Shown here in pieces: positions 41,603-50,451 of a DNA stretch of 64,000 bases (position 1 is its first letter; the number at the start of each line of letters is the position of its first letter). A model generated the notes under the pieces. It worked only from the letters and a program-made list of their open reading frames with translations, did not search any database and was not told the DNA's origin. Origin of the DNA: Yersinia kristensenii (lineage in GTDB: Bacteria > Pseudomonadota > Gammaproteobacteria > Enterobacterales > Enterobacteriaceae); NCBI RefSeq assembly GCF_900460525.1, contig NZ_UHIY01000001.1, positions 2,666,001 through 2,730,000 on the forward strand, in the 5' to 3' direction. A program made the translations under genes and the position numbers.

Positions 41603-41929
41603 ATGAAAAAAATATTTTTTATCATTGCTGCAGTCATGGGATTAAGTGCTTGCGCCACACAAGGCCCAGTCCAGCCAGAAGACAGCAAACTTAAGCAAGC
41701 TTACAGCGCTTGTATCAATGCCAGCGAAGGCCAGCCGGAAAGGCTGATCCCTTGTAAGGCGGTGTTGAACGTCTTGAAACAAGAAAAAGCGCATCAAGCC
41801 TTTACTGACAAAGAGACCGTTCGGGTATTGGATTATCAGCGTTGTATTGATGCGGCCCATACCGGTAATGGCCAGGCCTATGACGCGCAGTGTGGCAAGT
41901 TGTGGCAAGAAATTCGCCAAAATAATTAA
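41603..41929 (+). CDS. chiQ: Chitin-operon lipoprotein ChiQ
   Basis: Predicted outer-membrane or periplasm-facing lipoprotein of 108 residues (E. coli ybfN). Signal peptide with lipobox L-S-A-C gives lipidated Cys17. The mature part has three further cysteines (A-C-I-N, P-C-K-A, R-C-I-D) plus one near the end (Q-C-G-K), which could form two disulfides in the periplasm. ATG at 41603 is chosen because it opens the signal peptide and has GGAG upstream. Exact role unknown; 60 bp after chiP. Confidence 0.9.
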   Translation: MKKIFFIIAAVMGLSACATQGPVQPEDSKLKQAYSACINASEGQPERLIPCKAVLNVLKQEKAHQAFTDKETVRVLDYQRCIDAAHTGNGQAYDAQCGKLWQEIRQNN

Positions 41930-42024
41930 TTCGCAATATCACTTGAACTAACAATAATTCTGTCATCTGCGCGACTTCCAGTAGCTATTTTGACAGCGGT
42001 TATTCATTACGGATGAGGTTAGTG

Positions 42025-44700
42025 ATGAACAAATTCAGATTAAATGCATTAGCGGCGATAACCGCAACCTTTGGCCTGATGGGGTACGCTCATGCGGACA
42101 CCACCAACCAACAGCTGGTTGATCAACTCAGCACCTTGAAAGTTAACTATAAAATATTGGATAACCGCGCGGCTGAAAATGGTGTAGATTGCGCCAAATT
42201 GGGCGCTGACTGGGCATCATGTAATAAAGTCCTGATTACTCTGACCAACACCGGGGATGAGATCAAAGGCCAAGACTGGGCCATTTACTTCCACAGCATC
42301 CGTCGGATCCTGACTGTCGATGACGACCAATTCAAAATTACTCACCTGACCGGCGATCTGCATAAAATTGAACCTACCGCTAAATTCACCGGCTTCCCCG
42401 CCAATCAGGCGGTTGAAATCCCGATCACTGGTGAATACTGGCAGTTATTTGCCACTGACTTTATGCCGCGTTGGTACGCCACTTCAGGTGATGCGAAACC
42501 AAAAGTCCTGAAAAGCACTGATACTGAGGATATTAATGAATATCTGACTCAGTTTACGGGCGATCAGTGGAAGCGCACCAAAGACGACAATAACGTGCTG
42601 ATGACGCCGGAATCCCGCTTTGTTAAAAATGAAGCGGTGAAAACATTGGCAGCAGCTAACCTGCGCGGGCAGATTATCCCGACGCCGATGGAAGTGAAAA
42701 TTCACCAACAAGATGCCGATTTGAGTAAAGGCGTTGCTCTTGACCTGAGCGCTTTACCAAAACCGGCCGCTGATGCTGCACAACAGCGTTTTGAATTACT
42801 GGGTTTGAAGTCTGATTCAGCCGGCTTCCCGATTAAAACGGTAATTCAGCCGTCTGCTTTTAAAGGTGATTTAGCCGTTTCTGGGGCATATGAGCTGAAA
42901 ATCGGCGAAAAAGGCGCGCAGGTCATAGGTTTTGATCCGGCAGGGGTGTTCTACGGTTTGCAATCTATTCTTTCTTTAGTGCCGGTTGACGGTAGCAAGA
43001 AGATTGCAACATTGGAGGCCAAAGATGCGCCGCGCTTTGAATATCGCGGAGTCTTCCTGGATGTCGGGCGTAACTTCAAAACCAAAGATGCCGTGCTGCG
43101 TTTGCTCGATCAAATGGCGGCTTACAAGCTGAACAAATTCCATTTCCACCTCAGTGATGATGAAGGCTGGCGTATTGAGATTCCTGGCTTGCCAGAACTG
43201 ACGGATGTCGGTAGCAAGCGTTGCCACGATTTAACGGAAACTACCTGTTTATTGCCACAATTGGGTTCTGGCCCGGATAGCAATAATCTGGGTTCTGGTC
43301 ATTTTACCCGCGCTGATTACATCGACATTCTGAAATACGCCAAGGCGCGTCAGATTGATGTCATTCCTGAAATTGATATGCCAGCCCATGCTCGTGCGGC
43401 TGTGGTATCAATGGAGGCCCGCTACAACAATTTGATGAAGCAGGGCAAAGAAAAAGAAGCCAACGAATTCCGTCTGGTCGACCCGACAGATGATTCTCAA
43501 ACGACTTCAGTTCAGTTGTATGAGCGCAAAAGTTATCTCAACCCCTGCCTGGATTCTTCTAAGCGTTTTGTCGACAAAGTGATCGGCGAAATGGCTCAGA
43601 TGCATAAAGAAGCCGGTATGCCGCTAAATACTTGGCATTTTGGCGGCGATGAGGCCAAAAATATCCGTCTGGGGGCCGGGTTCCAGGACAAAAACAGCCC
43701 GATTGAGCCGGGTAAAGGCATTATTGATAAGAGTGTAGAAGATAAGCCGTGGGCCAAATCGCAGGTTTGTCAGGACATGGTCAAGCAAGGCAAAATTCAG
43801 GATGTTGAGCACCTTTCCAGCCACTTTGCTATTGAAGTCAGCAAGTTGGTAAATGCTCACGGCATCGAAAAAATGCAAGCCTGGCAAGATGGCCTTAAAG
43901 ATGCCAAAGATTCGAAGGATTTTGCGACCAAACGTGTGGGCGTTAACTTCTGGGATACCCTCTATTGGGGCGGGGCCGACTCAGTCAATGATTGGGCCAA
44001 TAAAGGTTATGAAGTGGTCGCGTCCAACCCAGATTATGTCTATTTCGACATGCCGTATGAAGTTAACCCAAGTGAGCGCGGTTATTACTGGGCAACTCGC
44101 TTCAACGACGAAGCTAAAGTCTTCAGTTTCGCGCCGGACAACATGCCGCAAAATGCTGAAACCTCGGTTGACCGCGATGGTAATCACTTCAGTGCCAAGA
44201 GTGATAAACCTTGGCCGGGTGTGCACGGTATTTCAGGCCAATCATGGAATGAAACTGTCCGGACTGACGAACAGATGGAATACATGATTTTCCCACGGGT
44301 ATTACCATTGGCGGAACGTGCCTGGCATCGTGCGCCATGGGAGCAAGATTACAAAGCAGGTCGTGAGTACAAAGGTGGCGAAACCCATATGGTCGATACC
44401 AAGGCGTTGAACTCAGATTGGCAGCGTTTTGCCAATATTATGGGGCAACGTGAATTGGCGAAACTGGATAAAGCCGGTGTTGCTTACCGCTTACCGGTGC
44501 CGGGAGCACGTGTTGTTGCAGGGGAGTTAGAAGCTAACATCTCCTTGCCGGGGCTGATTATTGAGTATTCGACTGATGGCGGCAAGCAATGGCAGAAATA
44601 TGATGTCAAAGCCCAACCTAAAGTCAGCGGTGATGTGTTGATTCGCTCGACCAGTCCGGATGGTAAACGTAGTAGCCGTGCGGAGCCGGTTAAAGTCTGA
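42025..44700 (+). CDS. Chitobiase / beta-N-acetylhexosaminidase (GH20)
   Basis: Periplasmic or outer-membrane-facing enzyme that splits chitobiose and short chitin fragments into GlcNAc. Signal peptide ends at A-H-A near residue 25. In order: chitobiase-type N-terminal carbohydrate-binding-like domain (to about 190), GH20 domain 2, catalytic TIM barrel with the Asp542-Glu543 pair in H-F-G-G-D-E-A, and a C-terminal immunoglobulin-like domain. 891 residues. ATG at 42025 is preferred to 42013 since GAGG is six bases upstream. E. coli chiPQ lacks this gene; Serratia has it (ctb). Known symbols are ctb or chb. Confidence 0.93.
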   Translation: MNKFRLNALAAITATFGLMGYAHADTTNQQLVDQLSTLKVNYKILDNRAAENGVDCAKLGADWASCNKVLITLTNTGDEIKGQDWAIYFHSIRRILTVDDDQFKITHLTGDLHKIEPTAKFTGFPANQAVEIPITGEYWQLFATDFMPRWYATSGDAKPKVLKSTDTEDINEYLTQFTGDQWKRTKDDNNVLMTPESRFVKNEAVKTLAAANLRGQIIPTPMEVKIHQQDADLSKGVALDLSALPKPAADAAQQRFELLGLKSDSAGFPIKTVIQPSAFKGDLAVSGAYELKIGEKGAQVIGFDPAGVFYGLQSILSLVPVDGSKKIATLEAKDAPRFEYRGVFLDVGRNFKTKDAVLRLLDQMAAYKLNKFHFHLSDDEGWRIEIPGLPELTDVGSKRCHDLTETTCLLPQLGSGPDSNNLGSGHFTRADYIDILKYAKARQIDVIPEIDMPAHARAAVVSMEARYNNLMKQGKEKEANEFRLVDPTDDSQTTSVQLYERKSYLNPCLDSSKRFVDKVIGEMAQMHKEAGMPLNTWHFGGDEAKNIRLGAGFQDKNSPIEPGKGIIDKSVEDKPWAKSQVCQDMVKQGKIQDVEHLSSHFAIEVSKLVNAHGIEKMQAWQDGLKDAKDSKDFATKRVGVNFWDTLYWGGADSVNDWANKGYEVVASNPDYVYFDMPYEVNPSERGYYWATRFNDEAKVFSFAPDNMPQNAETSVDRDGNHFSAKSDKPWPGVHGISGQSWNETVRTDEQMEYMIFPRVLPLAERAWHRAPWEQDYKAGREYKGGETHMVDTKALNSDWQRFANIMGQRELAKLDKAGVAYRLPVPGARVVAGELEANISLPGLIIEYSTDGGKQWQKYDVKAQPKVSGDVLIRSTSPDGKRSSRAEPVKV

Positions 44701-45018
44701 TTATTGCTGTCAAAGTGTTGTGTCTGATGTTAACTCCTGTTTGCCCGATTTTTAGGTAAACAACATTAAGTGAAATTGAGTTGATGGTTTTTACCCCGGC
44801 GAGTCCGGGGTTTTTTTTGCTTCAAACTCATACGGATAGCGACTAAGTGAGCAATAAAAAAGTGGATTTGTCACGAGGATAGGGATATAGGATACCAGTA
44901 ACAAAAATGACCACCTGACTCCCAACTAAAATGATTTGTGGGAAAGGCGGCCATCTTGAGAATTGCTTATTTCAGCATTATCTAAAAATCTTTATATGAT
45001 CAATGCGATTAAACCATA
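44701..45018. other. 318-bp region between chitobiase and fur
   Basis: Convergent genes. Holds the chitobiase terminator at 44794-44818; no clear terminator for fur (minus strand) and no further gene was seen. Confidence 0.6.
44794..44818 (+). terminator. Rho-independent terminator of the chiPQ-chitobiase operon
   Basis: A 6-bp GC stem (44794-44799 with 44805-44810) followed by eight T residues. Confidence 0.93.
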
Positions 45019-45465
45019 TTATTTTGGATCGTGCGCAGACTCATCTTCACGGCAATTGCCAGTGGCACAGTGGCCATATAGATACAGGCTATGATTGGTC
45101 AGCTTGATGCCATGCTTCTCAGCAATATCACGCTGCTGTTTTTCAATCTCTTCATTGCTAAATTCAATCACTTTGCCGCAATCCAGGCAAATCAGATGAT
45201 CGTGATGATGTTGTTGTGTCAATTCAAAGACTGATTTACCGCCTTCGAAATTGTGGCGGGTCACAATACCGGCATCATCAAATTGGTTCAGTACGCGGTA
45301 AACCGTCGCCAAGCCAATTTCTTCACCGATATCGATCAGCTTTTTATAAAGATCTTCCGCGCTGACGTGATGGTTAACCGGATCTTGTAACACTTCCAGA
45401 ATTTTAAGCCGAGGCAGCGTTACTTTAAGGCCTGCATTTTTTAAGGCTTTGTTGTTGTCAGTCAT
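45019..45465 (-). CDS. fur: Ferric uptake regulator Fur
   Basis: Iron-responsive repressor, 148 residues. N-terminal winged helix (about residues 1-82) and C-terminal dimerisation domain with the metal ligands H-H-H-D-H near residues 86-90 and the structural zinc cysteines C-L-D-C (near residues 93-96); a second pair C-x4-C (C-A-T-G-N-C) lies near residue 133. ATG at 45465 overlaps no neighbour. Downstream of fldA, as in E. coli. Confidence 0.97.
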   Translation of the reverse strand: MTDNNKALKNAGLKVTLPRLKILEVLQDPVNHHVSAEDLYKKLIDIGEEIGLATVYRVLNQFDDAGIVTRHNFEGGKSVFELTQQHHHDHLICLDCGKVIEFSNEEIEKQQRDIAEKHGIKLTNHSLYLYGHCATGNCREDESAHDPK

Positions 45466-45526
45466 GCGGATTCAGTCCTATTACTATCGATTCAAATTAA
45501 GGCCGTTCAGCCTATGACATCCGTGG

Positions 45527-45578
45527 CGCAATATTCTCAATTGCGTCTCATTATAGAACTGCTAGCCCCAAATGAAAA
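45527..45578 (-). promoter_or_regulatory. Predicted fur promoter with overlapping palindrome
   Basis: On the minus strand TTTTCA (45573-45578), 17-bp spacer, perfect TATAAT (45550-45555). Just downstream is a 19-bp inverted repeat (CGCAAT-N7-ATTGCG, 45527-45545) of Fur-box length that contains TGAGAAT, one base off the Fur heptamer TGATAAT. Overall Fur-box match is only partial, so autoregulation is a suggestion. Confidence 0.5.
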
Positions 45579-45780
45579 CCGTGGTTGTTAACAAAGATAT
45601 AATCGCACACTTTGTCCCATTAATCATGCAATGTATTGATGAATGGGATTGTTGCATCATTTAAGTATATGGCTGCTAGGCGTAACGTTACAAATTTGTA
45701 GCGGTTTATTTTCATTTTTCACGGATGAACATGCGGATCTGTGGGCGGCTTAACAAGTATCGCGAGAGGCGTAAGAGTAA

Positions 45781-45822
45781 CGGAAACGCGGTTTGATGTT
45801 TAACACCACCCGCGCGTTTCCG
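45781..45822 (-). terminator. Long-loop hairpin after fldA
   Basis: A 10-bp perfect stem (45781-45790 with 45813-45822) with a 22-nt loop, 11 bp after the fldA stop. No strong T-run. Confidence 0.5.
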
Positions 45823-45832
45823 ACACGACAAA

Positions 45833-46360
45833 TTAACCGGTAATTTCAGCGAGATTCAGTTCTTCACTGATCTGTTTCACCCAAGCACTCACTCGCTCAT
45901 TCGTCAGTTCTGGCTGGCGATCTTCATCAATAGCTAAACCGACAAAGTGATCATCATCCGCCAAGCCTTTAGAGGCTTCGAAGTGGTAGCCTGCCGTTGG
46001 CCAGTGACCGACAATGGCAGCACCGCGTGGTTCGATGATATCGCGCACGGTTCCCATCGCATCACAGAAATATTCTGCGTAATCTTCCTGGTCGCCACAA
46101 CCAAACAACGCCACCAGTTTGCCGTTGAAATCGATCTCTTCCAGCGTCGGGAAGAAATCATCCCAATCACACTGGGCTTCACCGTAATACCAGGTTGGGA
46201 TACCGATCAGCAGAATATCGAAGCCTTCTAAATCTTCTTTGCTGCTTTTGGCAATGTCATGAACCTCAGCAACCTCTTTGCCCAGTTGCTTTTGGATCAT
46301 CTTGGCAATGTTTTCGGTATTGCCAGTATCGCTGCCAAAGAAAATGCCTACAGTTGCCAT
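45833..46360 (-). CDS. fldA: Flavodoxin 1
   Basis: FMN electron carrier for the MEP isoprenoid pathway, biotin synthase, anaerobic ribonucleotide reductase activation and similar reactions. Phosphate loop G-S-D-T-G-N-T-E at residues 9-16; W-Y-Y-G-E near residue 57 supplies the aromatic FMN stacking. 175 residues. ATG at 46360 is used because the protein then begins M-A-T-V-G-I-F-F-G; the frame is open for 19 more codons upstream without family support. Confidence 0.97.
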   Translation of the reverse strand: MATVGIFFGSDTGNTENIAKMIQKQLGKEVAEVHDIAKSSKEDLEGFDILLIGIPTWYYGEAQCDWDDFFPTLEEIDFNGKLVALFGCGDQEDYAEYFCDAMGTVRDIIEPRGAAIVGHWPTAGYHFEASKGLADDDHFVGLAIDEDRQPELTNERVSAWVKQISEELNLAEITG

Positions 46361-46707
46361 ATAACGTAATACCCTTAAATTCAAAAAGTTATGCAAATTA
46401 TTGAGCCTTCTGCCCAATAATATAACACATGTATAGGGCCATATAATGCCAGAAAATCTCGCCAGGCCGATATCAAGTTTATGCGATATAAAATTTTTGT
46501 GAGCCGCTCAACCTTATAGCGGCATTGCCGATAACCTTCATGTAACCGAAAGGTTGCAATTTGCGGTGCCAGGGGGAAAACCGTCAGATGAAAATTTGCC
46601 GGGAAAGGAGTTGTCGTTAGCTGTATGGAACGTCCTTTATTGCTTTTCGGTCATCAAGTAACACCAGAGTTTTAACGATAACTATCCGATATATAAGGGG
46701 AACGAAC
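46361..46707. other. 347-bp divergent region between fldA and the first chemoreceptor gene
   Basis: Contains a sigma-28-type promoter for the receptor (listed separately), which implies an untranslated leader of about 165 nt. No further gene seen. Confidence 0.6.
46508..46534 (+). promoter_or_regulatory. Sigma-28 (FliA) promoter of chemoreceptor gene 1
   Basis: TCAACCTT (46508-46515), 11-bp spacer, GCCGATAA (46527-46534). The -10 is a perfect match to the flagellar consensus; the -35 matches TAAAGTTT at five of eight. Spacing is exact. Confidence 0.65.
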
Positions 46708-48366
46708 ATGCAGTTTTTAAGAGATATTACCATCAGAGCCGCACTACTTTGGGTGCTTGGGGCATTTTGCCTGCTATGGGGCGGTGTATCGGGTTATACA
46801 TTGCTATCACTGAATCAACTGACACAATCGTCTAATGCCAACAGTGTGTTGGTTGAAAACATGAATTTAGTCAATCAGGGGACGGATCAATATTTCCGCA
46901 TGGTGACACGTCTGGCCCGTTCAGTCGATTATCGCCAGAGCGGTAATATTGTGGATGCCGATAAAGAACTCAAATCATCCAATACCGCACTTGAGAATCT
47001 GAAAAAGGAGTTAGCACAGTTTAAAGCTATCGATCATGCACAGATTGATCCCGCATTGGTGACTGGAGTGGTTAATGGATGGAGTGGATTAATTGATCAG
47101 GGTGTGACTCCGCTATTTCAGGCCGCAATGAATAACAATGACACAGTCTATGAGGATTTAGCCAAAAAGACCGTGCCAGCGCTGAGCCGCCAATATGGCG
47201 CTGTTGCGGAGAATTTTAATCAGGCCGCCTCAAAAGCCATCGGCGTGGCTAAAGAGCAATTTGCTCACCTGACCAGAGTGAGCAGCATAATATTAATCTC
47301 TGCTTTGGTGGCGGGATTAGTGATTTTGGTGGTCACTGATCGCTACCTAATTGTTAACATGGTGCGTCCGCTAGATGATATCCGCGCACATTTTCGCGCG
47401 ATTGCTTCAGGCCAACTTGGGCAGCCTATTACGGATTTTGGCCGTAACTGTGTCGGGCAATTATTTCCACTGCTACGTGATGTGCAGGCCAGCTTGGCCA
47501 ACACGGTAAAAGCTATTCGCAGCAGCACTGATGGGATTTATCACGGGGCGGCAGAAATTTCTGCCGGAAATACGGATTTATCATCGCGAACAGAGCAGCA
47601 GGCGGCCGCATTGGAAGAGACCGCCGCGAGTATGGAGCAATTGACGGCAACGGTAAAACACAACGCAGACAATGCACATCACGCCAGTCAACTGGCGGCA
47701 AATGCTTCTATCACTGCAAAAAAAGGTGGGGCACTGGTGGCTGATGTGGTGCATACCATGGATGAGATCTCTGCGAGTTCACGCAAAATAGCCGAAATTA
47801 CCACGGTAATTAACAGTATTGCTTTCCAGACTAATATTCTGGCACTCAATGCCGCCGTTGAAGCGGCCAGAGCCGGAGAGCAAGGTCGGGGGTTCGCCGT
47901 GGTTGCCAGTGAAGTCCGCAATCTTGCACAACGCAGTGCGCAGGCGGCGAAAGAGATTGATAACTTGATCACCGAATCAGTAAGCCGCGTTAGCAGTGGT
48001 TCGGCATTGGTAGAAAGCGCCGGGATAACCATGGATGAAATTGTTCGTTCCATTACGAATGTCACTGATTTAATGGGGGAGATCGCATCGGCGTCTGATG
48101 AGCAAAGTAAAGGTATCACTCAAGTCGGGCAGGCGGTGGCGGAAATGGACAGTGTGACTCAGCAAAATGCTGCGTTGGTGCAGCAAGCTTCCCGAGCAGC
48201 GGCTTCGCTGGAGGAACAGGCGGCGCAGTTAAACCAAGCGGTAGCCGTGTTTAAATTGCGGTCAGATGATGAGCGAGCAAAACCGGCAGCCAAACCTCGG
48301 GCCAGAGTTTTAGCGGCGACACCGACGAGTAAGGTGGATAACAATACAAACTGGGAAACGTTCTAG
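46708..48366 (+). CDS. Methyl-accepting chemotaxis protein with NWETF tail
   Basis: Inner-membrane chemoreceptor, 552 residues. Membrane helix 1 near residues 11-33, periplasmic four-helix sensor resembling the Tar/Tsr type (R-M-V-T-R-L-A-R-S near 64-72), membrane helix 2 at 191-210, HAMP (about 211-265), then the methylated coiled coil with the conserved hairpin tip ([15 protein letters not shown] near 375). It ends in N-W-E-T-F, the pentapeptide that tethers CheR and CheB, so it should be a self-sufficient, abundant-type receptor. Ligand not predictable; amino acids are likely. SD AAGGGG precedes the ATG. Not found at this place in E. coli. Confidence 0.93.
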   Translation: MQFLRDITIRAALLWVLGAFCLLWGGVSGYTLLSLNQLTQSSNANSVLVENMNLVNQGTDQYFRMVTRLARSVDYRQSGNIVDADKELKSSNTALENLKKELAQFKAIDHAQIDPALVTGVVNGWSGLIDQGVTPLFQAAMNNNDTVYEDLAKKTVPALSRQYGAVAENFNQAASKAIGVAKEQFAHLTRVSSIILISALVAGLVILVVTDRYLIVNMVRPLDDIRAHFRAIASGQLGQPITDFGRNCVGQLFPLLRDVQASLANTVKAIRSSTDGIYHGAAEISAGNTDLSSRTEQQAAALEETAASMEQLTATVKHNADNAHHASQLAANASITAKKGGALVADVVHTMDEISASSRKIAEITTVINSIAFQTNILALNAAVEAARAGEQGRGFAVVASEVRNLAQRSAQAAKEIDNLITESVSRVSSGSALVESAGITMDEIVRSITNVTDLMGEIASASDEQSKGITQVGQAVAEMDSVTQQNAALVQQASRAAASLEEQAAQLNQAVAVFKLRSDDERAKPAAKPRARVLAATPTSKVDNNTNWETF

Positions 48367-48458
48367 CCTATTTTTCAAAAGCTATTGTGAGGATATTGGC
48401 GTGGCGTAATCACTTACGCCACGCCGTCGTGATAACCGATGGGGTAAAACCAATAGGG

Positions 48459-48746
48459 TTAAAACCCTTTTTGTGAGTGTTCTAATTGAGCCAGTAACAT
48501 CTGTTCAATCAGTTCACTACGGCTGATGTTACGCTGCTCAGCAAGGCTGTTGAGAGCATCGACGGCATCGGCATTAATCTTCAGTTCCACGCGTCGTAAG
48601 CCACGTACTTTATCGCGCCGTAGTTGATTTCGCTTATTAATTCTAAGCTGTTCATCACGGGATAATGGGTTTGTTTTCGGGCGCCCCGGACGGCGTTCAT
48701 CTGCGAACAGATCCAGCGTCGTGCGATCCGTTTGTTCTTTTGCCAT
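48459..48746 (-). CDS. ybfE: LexA-regulated protein YbfE (ribbon-helix-helix)
   Basis: 95-residue protein of the CopB-like ribbon-helix-helix group; E. coli ybfE belongs to the SOS regulon, function unknown. Basic N-terminal half with R-R-P-G-R-P-K-T-N (an AT-hook-like segment, residues 18-26) and a C-terminal RHH (R-V-E-L-K-I-N-A-D-A-V-D-A-L-N). No LexA box (CTGT-N8-ACAG) was seen upstream here; an 18-bp palindrome lies there instead. It follows ybfF on the same strand after 380 bp. Confidence 0.92.
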   Translation of the reverse strand: MAKEQTDRTTLDLFADERRPGRPKTNPLSRDEQLRINKRNQLRRDKVRGLRRVELKINADAVDALNSLAEQRNISRSELIEQMLLAQLEHSQKGF

Positions 48747-49126
48747 AGGTAGCGGTACTACAAGGGATTTACATCAGAAATTTCTGATGATTCGGTTTAC
48801 ACGTTTCAGGCCGATAGCTCATTATTTGGCGCTGCTATAACTCTGCAATGTCAACTAATTTGAGTATGAACCAACAGCCTGAATTTGCATTTGCCACCAA
48901 ATTCCGCAGCAAATTTATAGCGCGCCATAATACCCCAGCCAACCGAGCAACGACAATGCTTTACTGTGATTAGATTGGTCTAATTCATTCTTTTTTGCAC
49001 AATTTTTCCACAGGAAATACATTTCTTTTCCCCAGGGTATGATTTTTAATCAACATCCATTGCGCGCGGTTCATTTTTTGTTCGGTGCTATTTTTCGCCG
49101 CGGCTGTTTTCAGTGATAAAACGGCT
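48747..49126. other. 380-bp region between ybfF and ybfE
   Basis: Contains the palindrome at 48772-48789 near ybfE. The remainder is AT-rich, with no gene or clear terminator of ybfF recognised. Confidence 0.6.
48772..48789. promoter_or_regulatory. 18-bp perfect palindrome upstream of ybfE
   Basis: CATCAGAAATTTCTGATG, centred about 34 bp before the ybfE ATG, in the position of an operator. It lacks the CTGT-N8-ACAG order of a LexA site. Could also fold as a leader hairpin in the ybfE mRNA. The binding factor is unknown. Confidence 0.5.
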
Positions 49127-49888
49127 TTAATCTATAAATCGGTGAATGGCGCGTAATACAGAGTCCGGTTTTTCCGCATGCACCCAGTGGCCGGTTCCGG
49201 CAACCACATGGGCGCGGGCTTGCGGAAACTGGCGCGCAATCTCATCGCGATAACTGTCTTGAATATAGGGCGACAGTTCACCGCGAATAAATAAAATAGG
49301 GTGTGGCCAAGGCGGGATTGGCTGCCAGCCAACAATATTTTCGTATTGATCCCACAGAGCGGACACATTAAACCGCCATTCGCCATTGTGGAATGATTTC
49401 AATAAGAACTGAATAACGCCGTCTTCTTTTATGAATTCGCGCATCAACTGAGCGGCTTCCTGACGTTGCGCCACGCCAGCGGTACTGACTGCATTAAGGG
49501 CGGCGAAAATTGTATCATGGCGGCGCACTTGATAACTGATTGGCGCGATATCTATCGCGACCAGCTTTTCAATACGCTCGGGCGCGATTGCTGTCATGGC
49601 CATCGCCACTTTACCGCCCATGGAATGGCCGATAATAATCGCTTTTTCTATCCTGAGGTTATCCATCAACTCCAGCACATCCTGCGCCATATCAGGGTAG
49701 TTCACCGCTGGTGATCGAGGGGATAAACCATGGTCGCGCAAATCGACCTGAATTACGTCATGGTCTTGATGTAAGTCACGGGCCAGCACCCCAAGGTTAT
49801 CCAGGTTACCAAATAGCCCGTGGATCAGAATGATCGGCAGAGCAGGGCTAGGAGAAAGTGCATTTTGTAAGCGGAAGTTTAATTTCAT
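49127..49888 (-). CDS. ybfF: Esterase YbfF, alpha/beta hydrolase
   Basis: Cytoplasmic esterase, 253 residues; E. coli YbfF acts on acyl-CoA and short esters in vitro. Oxyanion-hole region H-G-L-F-G-N near residues 23-28, nucleophile elbow G-H-S-M-G-G near residues 88-93 (catalytic Ser90), acid in the middle, and catalytic His in G-T-G-H-W-V-H near residue 234. ATG at 49888 is chosen on homology (M-K-L-N); no clear Shine-Dalgarno decides among four in-frame ATGs, the farthest at 49951 being possible. Confidence 0.93.
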   Translation of the reverse strand: MKLNFRLQNALSPSPALPIILIHGLFGNLDNLGVLARDLHQDHDVIQVDLRDHGLSPRSPAVNYPDMAQDVLELMDNLRIEKAIIIGHSMGGKVAMAMTAIAPERIEKLVAIDIAPISYQVRRHDTIFAALNAVSTAGVAQRQEAAQLMREFIKEDGVIQFLLKSFHNGEWRFNVSALWDQYENIVGWQPIPPWPHPILFIRGELSPYIQDSYRDEIARQFPQARAHVVAGTGHWVHAEKPDSVLRAIHRFID

Positions 49889-50205
49889 GGCGATGTTCAT
49901 ACAGAGAGACATTCTACTTAGGGTAGCATGACTGAATGTACTTGAAACCAAAAGTGAGAATGAATGTTATCTGTCATTATGCTGGCAGATAAATCAATAA
50001 ATCCTTTCTGTGGTCAATATTTCCGCATCATTATTATCCTCTTAATTGATCAAATTTAAGCGTTAGCCACTGCTGATTTGAGTTAAAGCAGACTCCTCGA
50101 TAATAACGTTATATATATCCGTTTATTTCGCCGATCGATATCTTATCTTTAATAGGTAATGGCTATCTGTTTAGTGTTATTGAATGATTAAAACGATCAA
50201 AATCA

Positions 50206-50232
50206 TAAAGATACCCATTTACCCGCCGATAA
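50206..50232 (+). promoter_or_regulatory. Sigma-28 (FliA) promoter of chemoreceptor gene 2
   Basis: TAAAGATA (50206-50213), 11-bp spacer, GCCGATAA (50225-50232): six of eight -35 bases and all eight -10 bases match the flagellar consensus TAAAGTTT-N11-GCCGATAA. Confidence 0.8.
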
Positions 50233-50251
50233 CTGAGAGCAATCCTGATTG

Positions 50252-50271
50252 AGAGAAAAAGTATTTTCTCT
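50252..50271 (+). other. Leader hairpin before chemoreceptor gene 2
   Basis: An 8-bp perfect stem (50252-50259 with 50264-50271) about 13 bp after the expected transcription start. It might stabilise the long leader. Confidence 0.4.
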
Positions 50272-50451
50272 ATTACAAAAATCAGCTGAGTACGGGTTAA
50301 ACACAAGCTATTTAAGGGCAGATCTCAATATAGCCTCCGCTGTGCGCTTCCCTAATTAAACCAGGTGATAAACATACTCGGCACTCTGATTAGCAATTAA
50401 CCGAATATTTCCTCTCTTGTTGTATAGCGAAATAATATAAAGGATCGAATA

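Larger units (their letters stand above)
45466..45832. other. 367-bp region between fldA and fur
   Basis: Holds the fur promoter with a palindrome over the start region and a stem near the end of fldA. The upstream leader peptide uof of E. coli fur was looked for and not recognised. Confidence 0.55.
49889..50451. other. 563-bp divergent region between ybfF and the second chemoreceptor gene
   Basis: AT-rich. Holds a near-consensus sigma-28 promoter (50206-50232) and a hairpin at 50252-50271 in what would be a leader of about 210 nt. No gene was recognised on either strand. Confidence 0.6.
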
